From positions 806,001 through 870,000 of the forward strand of contig CAXXJQ010000003.1 in the NCBI GenBank assembly GCA_963665045.2: a stretch of DNA of 64,000 bases, in the 5' to 3' direction. Position numbers and translations under genes: made by a program. Under the pieces are notes generated by a model. That model was not told where the DNA came from, ran no database searches, and saw nothing but the letters and a program-made list of their open reading frames with translations. This DNA comes from JAFGRU01 sp016934985 (GTDB taxonomy: Bacteria; Desulfobacterota; Desulfuromonadia; Desulfuromonadales; JAAYDE01). This document shows positions 7,229 through 15,651 of the stretch, piece by piece (the stretch's first letter is position 1; every line of letters begins with the position of its first letter).

Positions 7229-8287
7229 ATGGCTGATCTTTCGACCAAGTATATGGGGTTGGAACTTTCAAGCCCTGTTGTTGTGGGGAGTAGCAGTTTG
7301 GCTAATTCGGTTGAAGGTGTAAAAAAACTCGAAGATGCCGGTGCCGCAGCAGTTGTGTTGAAGTCTTTGTTCGAAGAACAGATTTTTGCCGAAACGGAAG
7401 AGATGGGTGAATACAGCCATACTCTTTACGATTCGGAAGCAGCTGAATTTGTTGAGGCCTATGGTCGTGAATTCGGTCCGCGGGATTACCTTAAACTGAT
7501 TCAGGATGCCAAGAAGGCATGCTCCATTCCGATTATTGCCAGTCTGAACTGCTTTTCCCAGAAGTGGTGGGTCAACTATGCAAAAAAAATCGAGGCTGCC
7601 GGAGCTGATGCTCTTGAGTTGAATATCGGCGTTATGCCCAGCAATCCGAAACTGACTTCTGAAGAGGTGGAATCCCTCTATCTGGCAGTGGTCAAGGATA
7701 TCAAAAAGGAAGTTAATATTCCCGTCGCTCTGAAGATCGGCCCCTATTTCAGCTCGTTTGCGAACTTGGCTCTTACATTAAGCCGGGGTAGAGTTTCACA
7801 TCGTGACTTTATCGTCGGTTGGTGTGGAAATCCTGCTCCCTCGGAAAAGAAAGAGGGATGGAACGGCGTTGATGCGCTTGTTCTTTTCAACCGGTACTAC
7901 CAATTGGACATTGATATTGACAAGATGGAGCTTGTAGCTGGAAATCCTTACAGTACATCGAATGAAATCCATGAGTCCTTGCGCTGGATCAGCTTGCTTT
8001 CCGGAAAGGTTGATTGTGATCTTGCGGCAACTACCGGCATTCACACTGGTGCTGATGCCGTTAAACAGCTTTTGGCCGGTGCGGACGTGGTTCAGCTCTG
8101 TTCGACCCTTTATAAGAATGGCCTGGATCAGATCAAAACTGTTAAGCAGGAAATCGAGGACTGGATGGGAGCTAATGGCTTTAACTCTGTGGCGGATTTC
8201 CGTGGCAAGTTGAGCCAGAAAAAGAGTGAATTTCCCACTGCTCATGAGAGGCTTCAGTACATTAAATTGTTTGTTGGGATCGAATAA
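7229..8287 (+). CDS. Dihydroorotate dehydrogenase-like flavoprotein with a central insertion
   Basis: 352 residues of the PyrD-type FMN barrel (ELNIG, VALKIGPYFSS, GVDALVLFNRYYQ, LAATTGIHTGADA, LLAGADVVQLCS). It belongs to the dihydroorotate-dehydrogenase-like group common in anaerobes, whose substrate is generally unknown. The true pyrD/pyrK pair of this window is at 61-63 kb, so this paralogue need not serve pyrimidine synthesis. Between FANLA and GVDALVLF (about residues 184-211) it carries roughly 20 extra residues, including CGNPAPSEKK, compared with how I recall the family. The ATG follows GGGAG. It is monocistronic with its own terminator. Confidence 0.8.
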   Translation: MADLSTKYMGLELSSPVVVGSSSLANSVEGVKKLEDAGAAAVVLKSLFEEQIFAETEEMGEYSHTLYDSEAAEFVEAYGREFGPRDYLKLIQDAKKACSIPIIASLNCFSQKWWVNYAKKIEAAGADALELNIGVMPSNPKLTSEEVESLYLAVVKDIKKEVNIPVALKIGPYFSSFANLALTLSRGRVSHRDFIVGWCGNPAPSEKKEGWNGVDALVLFNRYYQLDIDIDKMELVAGNPYSTSNEIHESLRWISLLSGKVDCDLAATTGIHTGADAVKQLLAGADVVQLCSTLYKNGLDQIKTVKQEIEDWMGANGFNSVADFRGKLSQKKSEFPTAHERLQYIKLFVGIE

Positions 8288-8318
8288 CAACGCTCTCTTG
8301 CTGATTTTAAAAAAAAAC

Positions 8319-8356
8319 AAAAACCCCGCCAGTCCAGGCGGGGTTTTTGTTTTTTT
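8319..8356 (+). terminator. Intrinsic terminator
   Basis: CCCCGCC (8324-8330) pairs with GGCGGGG (8337-8343), flanked by A and T runs, so it can also act in the other direction. Confidence 0.85.
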
Positions 8357-8561
8357 TATTTATTGGTCGTGATCACAATGTTAGACAGCATAAAAAAATA
8401 TTGTAAATGATTTGCGAAAGCGATTTCAGTTTGGTTAAGTATTTTATGCGGTTTTGGGAAAATATTTAAAAAATATATTTTGGGGTTGAAATTACAAGTC
8501 TATTATATGAATATATTGAAAATTAAATATTCTCGACCGTTATAAAAAAGGAGGTTCGGTA

Positions 8562-10247
8562 ATGGGTAGCAGAAATCAAATTGTTGTGATTGGCGGGGTG
8601 GCTGCCGGTATGAAAACCGCCAGCAGAATCATGCGTTTAAATCCTTTTGCCAAAGTAATCGTTTTGGAAAAAACGAAGGATGTTTCTTATGGCGCTTGTT
8701 CCCTGCCGTACTATATTGAGGGGCATTTCGATGATCTGGAAGAGGTTCGTAGAACCCCCGTTGGTGTTTTGAGAGATGAGAAGTTTTTTGCCAACTGTAA
8801 GGGTGTTGAGGTTCGGACCCTTACCGAAGCTTTAGAAATCGACAGTAAACAGAAAAAGGTCAAGGTTAGAAACCTTGAAAATGACCAGGAGAGTGAAATC
8901 CCTTATGACAAACTGGTCCTGGCGACGGGAAATCATCCAATTCTTCCCCCAATTCCGGGGATGGAATTGCCTGGGGTCTATCCATTGAAAACTATGGCTG
9001 ATGCGGAAAATATCCTTTCCCGCTCAAAAAACTGCAAAAAGGCGGTTATCATTGGCGGCGGCCTCATCGGATTGGAAGTTGCCGAAGCATTGGTGCACAA
9101 CGGCCTGCAGGTATCCCTGATTGAAATGAAAAATCAGGTTCTCAACAATGCTCTTGATTTTGGTATGGCAAGCCTTGTTCATCGTGAATTGAAAAAAAAC
9201 GGTGTTAATCTGTGCCTTTCTCAACCGCTGGAAAGGATTGAGGCAAGAAATGGGAAAGTTTGTGCAGTGAAAACTCCGGAGGGGGTTGTCGATGCTGAAA
9301 TGGTTGTCGTTGCCATTGGCGTCAAACCGGTGGTTGCGCTAGCTCAAAAAGCGGGTCTGAAACTTGGAGAAACCGGCGCGATTGCCGTTGACGATCATCT
9401 ATGTACGTCGGACCCTGACATCTATGCTGCTGGTGACTGTGTTGAATCCCAGCATCTGTTGAGCAAAGAAAAGTTGTATGTGCCGCTTGGTTCAACAGCA
9501 AATAAACACGGCCGCGTGGTTGCCAACAATATCTGCGGAAGAGCTGAAAAATTTCCTGGAATTCTCAGCACATTGGTTGTCAAGGTCTTCAATCAGAATG
9601 GGGCACGAACTGGTTTACTCCCGGAACAGGCTCAGGCTGCGGGTTTCGACCCGGTAAGCGTGCTGATTGCTTCCCCTGACAAAGTTCATAACTATCCCGA
9701 CTGCAAGCCCATTGATATCAAACTGGTTGCCGATAAAAAGAGCCGAAAGGTTATTGGTGCCCAGATTGTAGGGCCCGGTGATGTTTCCAAACGAATTGAT
9801 ACCGTTGTTGCCGGCATTTCCATGGGTATTACGGTTGACCAGATGGCTCAGTTGGATCTGGCTTACGCTCCGCCTTTCTCTGCAGCCATGGATCCTCTCC
9901 ACATTGCAGCCAATGCTTTGCGTAACAAATTGGATGGTATTATGGAAAGCCTGGATCCTCAGGAGCTGCGTGTAAAACAGCTAAATGGGGATGATTTCGT
10001 CTTCCTGGATGTGCGCAGCCCCAAGGAATATGAAGAGGTGCGGATTCCGGGCGCAACCCTTATTCCCCTGGGTGTTTTACGCAGTCGCGTTAATGAGTTA
10101 CCCAAAGATAAGGAAATTATCCCTTTCTGTAAACTTAGTTTGCGTGGCTATGAAGCGGCTTTGATTCTCAAAGGCGCTGGGTTTGAAAATGTGCGCTATA
10201 TGGAAGGTGGGGTGCTTGGCTGGCCGTATGAACTGGAGACCAGTTGA
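8562..10247 (+). CDS. CoA-disulfide reductase-like flavoprotein fused to rhodanese
   Basis: 561 residues. An FAD/NAD(P)H pyridine-nucleotide-disulfide oxidoreductase (about 1-450) has VVIGGVAAGM at the N-terminus, a second Rossmann motif VIIGGGLIGLEVAE, and the single redox cysteine C46 in YGACSLPYY. The C-terminal rhodanese domain (about 465-560) has its persulfide cysteine C523 in FCKLSLRG. This is the CoADR-RHD arrangement, whose members reduce CoA disulfide, CoA persulfide or polysulfide; in a sulfur-metabolising anaerobe a persulfide/polysulfide reductase role is likely but inferred. The ATG follows AAGGAGG. It stands alone between two terminators. Confidence 0.87.
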   Translation: MGSRNQIVVIGGVAAGMKTASRIMRLNPFAKVIVLEKTKDVSYGACSLPYYIEGHFDDLEEVRRTPVGVLRDEKFFANCKGVEVRTLTEALEIDSKQKKVKVRNLENDQESEIPYDKLVLATGNHPILPPIPGMELPGVYPLKTMADAENILSRSKNCKKAVIIGGGLIGLEVAEALVHNGLQVSLIEMKNQVLNNALDFGMASLVHRELKKNGVNLCLSQPLERIEARNGKVCAVKTPEGVVDAEMVVVAIGVKPVVALAQKAGLKLGETGAIAVDDHLCTSDPDIYAAGDCVESQHLLSKEKLYVPLGSTANKHGRVVANNICGRAEKFPGILSTLVVKVFNQNGARTGLLPEQAQAAGFDPVSVLIASPDKVHNYPDCKPIDIKLVADKKSRKVIGAQIVGPGDVSKRIDTVVAGISMGITVDQMAQLDLAYAPPFSAAMDPLHIAANALRNKLDGIMESLDPQELRVKQLNGDDFVFLDVRSPKEYEEVRIPGATLIPLGVLRSRVNELPKDKEIIPFCKLSLRGYEAALILKGAGFENVRYMEGGVLGWPYELETS

Positions 10248-10286
10248 ATCCTTTGCCGATCGGTTTAGGGACTCAATTAAACATTT

Positions 10287-10332
10287 CAAAACCAAAACCG
10301 CCCGCTGTTTCAGCGGGCGGTTTTGGTTTTGA
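10287..10332. terminator. Bidirectional intrinsic terminator
   Basis: A long stem, AAACCAAAACCGCCCGCTG with its complement around a TTTC loop, has A and T tails on both sides. It separates the convergent CoADR-RHD and SHOCT genes. Confidence 0.85.
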
Positions 10333-10351
10333 AAGAAATTTTCAGGGTGTA

Positions 10352-10846
10352 TTATTGGTGGCGATTCAACACATTTTTTTTCAGTCGCTCATATTCCTCC
10401 TGGCTGATAAGATTGTTTTCCAGAAGGTGGGCAATCTGGGTTAATTCCCGCACTTGGATGCTGTGGCTGTCCTCCAACTGTGGGGCAGGAGAGTGTTCGC
10501 CCTGATTGAGACTTGTTTGGGTTAGGGGAGATTGGGAGACCTTCAGGCTGGCCATCCCGCCAAGGAAACTGATTTCCAGGGATTTCCCCTGGAAAGCTGG
10601 ATCGTTGAGTATATCTCTCAACTTTTTATTGTCATTTTTTATTTTTCGGTAAAAAAAGTACCCTGAACCCAGGATGAGGAACATGCCGCCCAATAAAATC
10701 CAGGTGAGATATTCGTTGATCCCCCGTAAAAAAATGACGACTAAAGCCAATCCAAAAATCAGGAGGACATGAAGGACAATGACAAAATATCCGGCAAATA
10801 TCCCACCGCTGGTGGCGTATTTTTCTTTTGAATCGTTATTTGACAT
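10352..10846 (-). CDS. Small membrane protein with C-terminal SHOCT domain
   Basis: 164 residues. Two transmembrane helices (about 17-40 and 46-65) form an N-terminal hairpin. A charged linker and a low-complexity Gln/Ser stretch follow, then a C-terminal SHOCT motif (IAHLLENNLISQEEYERLKK, about 139-158), a short amphipathic domain found at the ends of many membrane and shock proteins. No catalytic motif is visible, so no function is assigned. The start at 10846 has only a weak ribosome site (GGGA). Confidence 0.65.
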   Translation of the reverse strand: MSNNDSKEKYATSGGIFAGYFVIVLHVLLIFGLALVVIFLRGINEYLTWILLGGMFLILGSGYFFYRKIKNDNKKLRDILNDPAFQGKSLEISFLGGMASLKVSQSPLTQTSLNQGEHSPAPQLEDSHSIQVRELTQIAHLLENNLISQEEYERLKKNVLNRHQ

Positions 10847-11032
10847 GTGAAATTTTTCCCGCCGATATTTGGTATTTGTTTAATTGGTAAAAATGTTTTT
10901 TGGAAAATTCATTCCAAAATAATACAACAAATGAAAAAATAATGTGGCATAAATCTAAGAGTATCTGACTGGTGAGAAGATAGGGCCGTTTGGAAAAGTT
11001 GCCGAACTCAAAATACTTTGGGAGAAAATCTT

Positions 11033-11617
11033 TTGGAAATAAAATCCGCTGTTTTTGTAAAAAGTGCCGTCGCAGCCGATCAGTCACCTTCCCCGATTTT
11101 GAACGAGATTGCCTTTGTGGGCAAGAGTAATGTTGGCAAAAGTTCTCTCATAAATGTGCTTTTGGGGAGGCGCTCTTTGGTGCGAACCTCCAAAACTCCC
11201 GGAAGAACCCAACATATCAACTTCTTTTTGATTAACGAAAACTTTTATTTTGTTGATCTGCCGGGATACGGGTTTGCTAAAGTTCCCCTGGAGGTGAAAA
11301 GACAATGGGAGCCGATGGTCAGGAAATACCTTTTCGACCGTTCGATATTAAAGGCTGTGGTGCTGCTCTTCGATATACGCCGGGTTCCAAACAGCGACGA
11401 CATTCGCATGCTGGACTGGTTGGAAGAGTATAACATCCCGACCATTCCGGTTATCACTAAGGTTGATAAGGTTTCGTCCGGCAAGTGCTCCAGCCAGGTT
11501 TCAAAAATTGCCGAGCAGACAGGGCTCCCACCTCAGGCCTTTTCCTGTTTTTCTGCTGTTACTCGAGAAGGGCGTGACGATGTCTGGGAAAGGATTATAA
11601 GTTCATTATCTGCTTAA
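11033..11617 (+). CDS. engB: Ribosome biogenesis GTPase EngB (YihA/YsxC)
   Basis: About 194 residues. All GTPase motifs are present: G1 GKSNVGKSS, G2 around TPGRTQ, G3 DLPGYG, G4 TKVDK and G5 FSAVT. EngB assists assembly of the large ribosomal subunit. I chose the TTG at 11033 (giving EIKSAVFVKSA, the usual family start) because GGGAG lies 8 bp upstream; a TTG at 11018 would place the ribosome site inside the gene. It stands alone. Confidence 0.92.
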   Translation: MEIKSAVFVKSAVAADQSPSPILNEIAFVGKSNVGKSSLINVLLGRRSLVRTSKTPGRTQHINFFLINENFYFVDLPGYGFAKVPLEVKRQWEPMVRKYLFDRSILKAVVLLFDIRRVPNSDDIRMLDWLEEYNIPTIPVITKVDKVSSGKCSSQVSKIAEQTGLPPQAFSCFSAVTREGRDDVWERIISSLSA

Positions 11618-11931
11618 AAGTGGTTTTCTACATGCAGGAACGATTTTTTGCTTGGTTTTGGCATTGCCCGAATTGGTCACCCTGCAGAAAAAATTAACGT
11701 AACCTCTTTAAAGAGCCCTCCCCAAAAAAAGCTCATGAGCAGATTGTTTTGTATCTGCTGTCTTGGATGTCCATTAAAATATTTTTTAAAAACAAACGAT
11801 TGAAGACAAAAAAGGCGATCACTTTTGTCAGAATTGAATAGATATTGCAAGTGCTTTGGTCGACAGCTTTAATTTCAATTGAGAGTACTGTCATAAGACC
11901 ATTCAGGTAAGAAATTTCCAGGAGGACAAAT
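11618..11931. other. Intergenic region with small hairpins
   Basis: Contains the palindrome GCTCATGAGC (11731-11740) and the hairpin AGCAGAT/ATCTGCT (11738-11759) without a T run. No gene or clear promoter is recognised, although the pilus peptidase gene must be transcribed from here or further upstream. Confidence 0.4.
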
Positions 11932-12711
11932 TTGCAGGACGCTATTTCAATTTATCTAATTGTTCTGATTTTTGGACTGATTATTGGTTCTTTTTTAAAT
12001 GTTTGTATTTATAGGATTCCCGCAGGGAAGTCCATTATGTGGCCAGGTTCTCATTGCCCGTCCTGTCAAAACAATCTCCGCTGGTACCACAATATTCCTG
12101 TTTTGAGCTATGCCGTGTTAAGGGGATGTTGCTCCTTCTGCGGTAAGAAAATTTCCTTGCGATACCCTTCCGTCGAATTGCTGACCGGGATTTTGTTTGT
12201 GCTGGTTTTTTCAAGGTTTGGATTGACTTTCGCTTCATTGGTCTACAGCCTTTTTGTGGCTCTCCTTATTGTGATTACCTTTATTGACCTTGATTTACAG
12301 ATTATTCCCGATGTTATCAGCCTGCCGGGAATTGTGGTCGGTTTTTTGTGCTCGTTTTTAATTCCCTGGCTTCCCTGGACCGACTCCCTTCTGGGAATCA
12401 TTCTCGGGGGCGGCAGCCTTTTTCTGGTAGCAGCCGTCTATAAAATGCTTACAAAAGTGGATGGCATGGGTGGCGGTGATATCAAGCTTCTGGCCATGAT
12501 CGGCGCTTTTATTGGCTGGAAAGCAATTTTGCCGGTAATTTTTATCAGCTCGATGGTTGGCTGTCTGGTAGGTATTCCTTTGATGTTGTTGAAAGGGAGT
12601 GGGACCAAGCTGGCAATTCCTTTTGGACCATTCCTGGCGCTGGGGGCCGTGATTTACCTGTTGTATGGGAAATATTTGATTCAATGGTATTTACAGGTCT
12701 CTTTTGGGTAG
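11932..12711 (+). CDS. pilD: Type IV prepilin peptidase / N-methyltransferase
   Basis: 259 residues, polytopic inner-membrane aspartyl protease that cleaves and N-methylates type IV pilins and pseudopilins. Two CxxC pairs (CPSC, CSFCG) form the N-terminal zinc-binding cytoplasmic domain. The catalytic aspartates are in FIDLDLQIIPD and in MGGGDIKLLA (the GxGDxK motif). About eight hydrophobic segments are visible. The start is a TTG after GGAGG (11921-11925). It directly precedes the pil assembly operon, although the sigma-54 promoter before pilM suggests that operon has a start of its own. Confidence 0.92.
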   Translation: MQDAISIYLIVLIFGLIIGSFLNVCIYRIPAGKSIMWPGSHCPSCQNNLRWYHNIPVLSYAVLRGCCSFCGKKISLRYPSVELLTGILFVLVFSRFGLTFASLVYSLFVALLIVITFIDLDLQIIPDVISLPGIVVGFLCSFLIPWLPWTDSLLGIILGGGSLFLVAAVYKMLTKVDGMGGGDIKLLAMIGAFIGWKAILPVIFISSMVGCLVGIPLMLLKGSGTKLAIPFGPFLALGAVIYLLYGKYLIQWYLQVSFG

Positions 12712-12760
12712 GCCTGCTTCAGCGGTTGAAATAATGCCGAGTTCCATAATTGATTTCTTT

Positions 12761-12777
12761 TTGGCACGATCCTGGCA
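12761..12777 (+). promoter_or_regulatory. Sigma-54 promoter of the pilMNOPQ operon
   Basis: TTGGCACGATCCTGGCA matches the sigma-54 consensus (YTGGCACGRNNNTTGCW) at every position but one, with invariant GG (12763-12764) and GC (12775-12776) correctly spaced. The transcript would start near 12788, some 35 nt before pilM. Confidence 0.75.
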
Positions 12778-12821
12778 AAAATTACCTCAAAATTGTCAAC
12801 TTCAAAGGACAAGGTGGCGGA

Positions 12822-13886
12822 ATGGGAATGTTATTTAAACCAAAAAAAGAAGTTGTTGGGATTGACATCGGCTCCAGTTCGGTGAAACTCGTGCAGTTGA
12901 AAAAACAGAAGGGCGTCTATCATCTGGAAAACTTTGGCATGGCTCCCCTGCCTTCCGAGACAATAGTCGATAATACCATCATGGACTCTGCTTCCATCAA
13001 GGAGGCTGTTAAAAATCTTCTGGAAAGTCAGAAGATTAAAACCAAAAATGTTGTCACATCCATGTCTGGGAACTCGGTCATTATCCGAAAAATACTTCTT
13101 CCCATGATGTCGGAGGAAGAGTTGGAATCGGCTATTCAATGGGAAGCTGAGCAGTACATTCCCTTTGAGTTGTCAGATGTTAACCTGGATTTCCAGATTA
13201 TCGGACCTTCCAAAGAAGATCCCTCGCAAATGAATATTCTTCTCGTTGCCGCAAAAAAGGATGTTGTCAACGATTTGGCCATGATTTTTAAAGAGCTGGG
13301 GTTAATTCCTCAAGTCATGGATGTTGATTCTTTTGCCCTGGAAAACATTTTTGAATACAACTACGAGATTCCTGATGAGTCTATTATTGGACTGATTAAC
13401 ATTGGTGCCAATGCCATCAATGTCAATGTGATAAAAAACGGGAATTCTGTTTTTACCCGGGATATTCAAGTCGGCGGTAACATGTTCAACGAGGAAATCC
13501 AGAAAAAAATGGGTCTGAGCAGTGATGACGCTGAAAAAGTAAAGCTTGGTGGGACGGTTGAGGATTTAGAGGAAGAACTCCTGACAGGAGTAATGGACGA
13601 ATCCTTGACGAACCTTTGCTTGGAAGTTCAGAGGTCGCTCGATTTTTTCACGGCGACTTCGGCGGACGAAAGAGTTAACAAGCTCTATATCACCGGAGGA
13701 GTGGCAAAATGTCCCGAGATTAAAACCAGGTTGGAACAAAGCCTCGGGATAAGTGTTGAGGATCTCAACCCTTTCCTCAAAATCGTTATGGACGAAAACC
13801 AATTTGATATGGATTATGTCCGCTCCGTGAGTCCCTTTTTCACCATTGCAGCTGGTTTGGCCATGAGAAGGGTAGGCGATCAATGA
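12822..13886 (+). CDS. pilM: Type IV pilus assembly ATPase-fold protein PilM
   Basis: About 354 residues with the actin/FtsA-like fold: phosphate-1 motif GIDIGSSSVKLVQL, and GLINIGANA further on. PilM sits on the cytoplasmic face of the inner membrane and binds the N-terminal tail of PilN, linking cytoplasmic motors to the PilNOP alignment complex. Start at 12822 (MGMLFKPKK) follows AAGGTGG; the ATG at 12828 is an alternative. It overlaps pilN by 4 bp (ATGA), showing translational coupling. Confidence 0.92.
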   Translation: MGMLFKPKKEVVGIDIGSSSVKLVQLKKQKGVYHLENFGMAPLPSETIVDNTIMDSASIKEAVKNLLESQKIKTKNVVTSMSGNSVIIRKILLPMMSEEELESAIQWEAEQYIPFELSDVNLDFQIIGPSKEDPSQMNILLVAAKKDVVNDLAMIFKELGLIPQVMDVDSFALENIFEYNYEIPDESIIGLINIGANAINVNVIKNGNSVFTRDIQVGGNMFNEEIQKKMGLSSDDAEKVKLGGTVEDLEEELLTGVMDESLTNLCLEVQRSLDFFTATSADERVNKLYITGGVAKCPEIKTRLEQSLGISVEDLNPFLKIVMDENQFDMDYVRSVSPFFTIAAGLAMRRVGDQ

Positions 13887-14455
13887 TTTATATTAACCTG
13901 TTACCTGTAAGAGATGTTCAGAAAAAAGAGAAGTTACGCTACCAGATTATGGTGGGTGTTCTTTCCCTTGCAGTCGTTTTATTGACTTGTGGGGGGCTTT
14001 ACACTTCTGTTTTTCTAAAAATCAATACTGAGAAGGCTTCTATTACCGAGACCCAGAACGAAATCAAAAAACTCAAGAAAGTTATTGGAGAAGTCAAGCA
14101 TTTCAAAAAACTTCAAAAAGAACTTCAGGGGAAGCTTGATGTATTGGCCAAGCTTAAAGAAAGCAAGTCTGGTCCGGTTCACATGCTTGACGAACTGGTC
14201 AGGGCGGTTCCTGATAAGCTTTGGTTGACATCTTTCCAAGAAAAGGATGGGACAATCGACATTAAAGGAGTTGGAGTAAATGAGCAGGTTGTTGCCCAAT
14301 TTCTTCAGAAATTGGAGATGTCCCCTTATTATCAGAACGTTGAATTATCAATTACCGAGCAGAAAAGCAGTAAAGGGTTAAAAAGCCAAAATTTCAAAGT
14401 TGTTTGCAAAACCGAATCTCCCAAACGGGAAAACAGCACGATTGCCAAGAAATGA
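13883..14455 (+). CDS. pilN: Type IV pilus inner-membrane alignment protein PilN
   Basis: 190 residues. The cytoplasmic tail begins MIYINLLPVRD, containing the INLLP motif that docks into PilM. One transmembrane helix follows (about 26-47), then a periplasmic coiled coil rich in Lys/Glu (about 50-95) and a ferredoxin-like domain. It pairs with PilO and, through PilP, reaches the PilQ secretin. Confidence 0.92.
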   Translation: MIYINLLPVRDVQKKEKLRYQIMVGVLSLAVVLLTCGGLYTSVFLKINTEKASITETQNEIKKLKKVIGEVKHFKKLQKELQGKLDVLAKLKESKSGPVHMLDELVRAVPDKLWLTSFQEKDGTIDIKGVGVNEQVVAQFLQKLEMSPYYQNVELSITEQKSSKGLKSQNFKVVCKTESPKRENSTIAKK

Positions 14456-14468
14456 GGTGTGAAACGCT

Positions 14469-15095
14469 ATGAATCCTCGATTGGAAAAATTACTAAAACT
14501 TCCCCGTTATCAACGAATTGCCATCTGCGTCGTTTTACTCGGCCTTATAGCTGGTGGTTTTCATTATTTTCTGTACATGCCTAAACAGCAGGAACTGAAC
14601 AATTTGCAGAAAAAAAGCCAGGCATTACAGCGGGATCTTCAGGAAGATCGAAAAATCGCCAAAAATTTGAACCGTTATCGTAACGAATACCAGGCCATGC
14701 AAAGCGAGCTCAAAATGGCGTTAAAAGAGCTTCCCTTAAAGAAAGAAATTCCTTCTCTTTTAACGACTGTTTCCTCCCTTGCAAAAAACAATGGCCTGGA
14801 TGTTCTGAAATTTAAACCAGGCAAGGAAACTCCCCAGGGTTTCTATGCCTCGGTGCCTGTTACTCTGACAATTGTCGGCAATTATCATGAGTTGGGGCAG
14901 TTTTTTGCTTCAGTTGGTAATCTTTCGAGAATTGTCAATGTCAATAATCTGAAAATTGACAAGCCAAAAGTATCCGATAATAAAACTTTGTTGACTGTTG
15001 ACTTTTTGGCAACCACTTATCGCTTTCTGGATGAAAGTGAAATAAGCAAAGACATTGGACCGCGTCAGAATTCTAAAAGGAAAAAGAGAGGGTAA
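14469..15095 (+). CDS. pilO: Type IV pilus inner-membrane alignment protein PilO
   Basis: 208 residues. One N-terminal transmembrane segment (about 16-34), a coiled-coil stretch (about 40-85) and a periplasmic ferredoxin-like domain. It heterodimerises with PilN. The operon position between pilN and pilP and the layout are diagnostic even though PilO sequences diverge widely. Confidence 0.9.
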   Translation: MNPRLEKLLKLPRYQRIAICVVLLGLIAGGFHYFLYMPKQQELNNLQKKSQALQRDLQEDRKIAKNLNRYRNEYQAMQSELKMALKELPLKKEIPSLLTTVSSLAKNNGLDVLKFKPGKETPQGFYASVPVTLTIVGNYHELGQFFASVGNLSRIVNVNNLKIDKPKVSDNKTLLTVDFLATTYRFLDESEISKDIGPRQNSKRKKRG

Positions 15096-15100
15096 AGAAC

Positions 15101-15649
15101 ATGAGCTGTAAATCTTTAATGTTTGTCGTCTCCTGGGCGATAATTCCTCTATTGTTTTTTGGGTGCGGAGACAGCAGTCCCAAAAGCAATAAAAAGACAG
15201 CTCCGGAAAGGCAAAAAGTCTCTGCTCCTGCCCCTCCTAAGAAAACAAACAAAGTCGCTACAGTCCCCGAGGTGAAGGAAGTGGCAAATGCAAAGCAGTT
15301 TTCCTATGACTCGGCTGGGAAACGCGATCCTTTTGAGGCTTTGACCACAGTTAAAAAGCCGATCGTGCCGTCTTTTACTGTGACTACTCCTTTACAGAAA
15401 TATGCATTGAATCAATTGCGGGTTATCGGCGTCATCTGGGGTAAGGGTCAACCGACAGCGATGGTCAATGCTCCTGATGGCAAGTCATATATCCTTAAAA
15501 AAGGCATTAAGGCGGGCAAAAACAACGGGACAGTAATTGACATCAATAAAGAGGCCATTGTGGTTGAGGAAGAATTTTATGATTTTTCCGGTGATGTCAG
15601 AGTCAGCACACAAAGTATCCCACTCCCCAAAAAAGAAGGAGTTGAGTAA
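15101..15649 (+). CDS. pilP: Type IV pilus lipoprotein PilP
   Basis: 182 residues. A type II signal peptide with lipobox LFFGC (Cys24) precedes a Pro/Lys-rich flexible linker and a C-terminal beta domain containing KRDPFEAL and LNQLRVIGVIWGKGQPTAMV, the conserved PilP signature. It connects PilNO to the N0 domain of PilQ. Confidence 0.92.
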   Translation: MSCKSLMFVVSWAIIPLLFFGCGDSSPKSNKKTAPERQKVSAPAPPKKTNKVATVPEVKEVANAKQFSYDSAGKRDPFEALTTVKKPIVPSFTVTTPLQKYALNQLRVIGVIWGKGQPTAMVNAPDGKSYILKKGIKAGKNNGTVIDINKEAIVVEEEFYDFSGDVRVSTQSIPLPKKEGVE

Positions 15650-15651
15650 AA

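Noticed and set aside
11642..11680. TTGGCATTGCCCG as a sigma-54 promoter before pilD
   Set aside because: The -12 element is absent at the required spacing.
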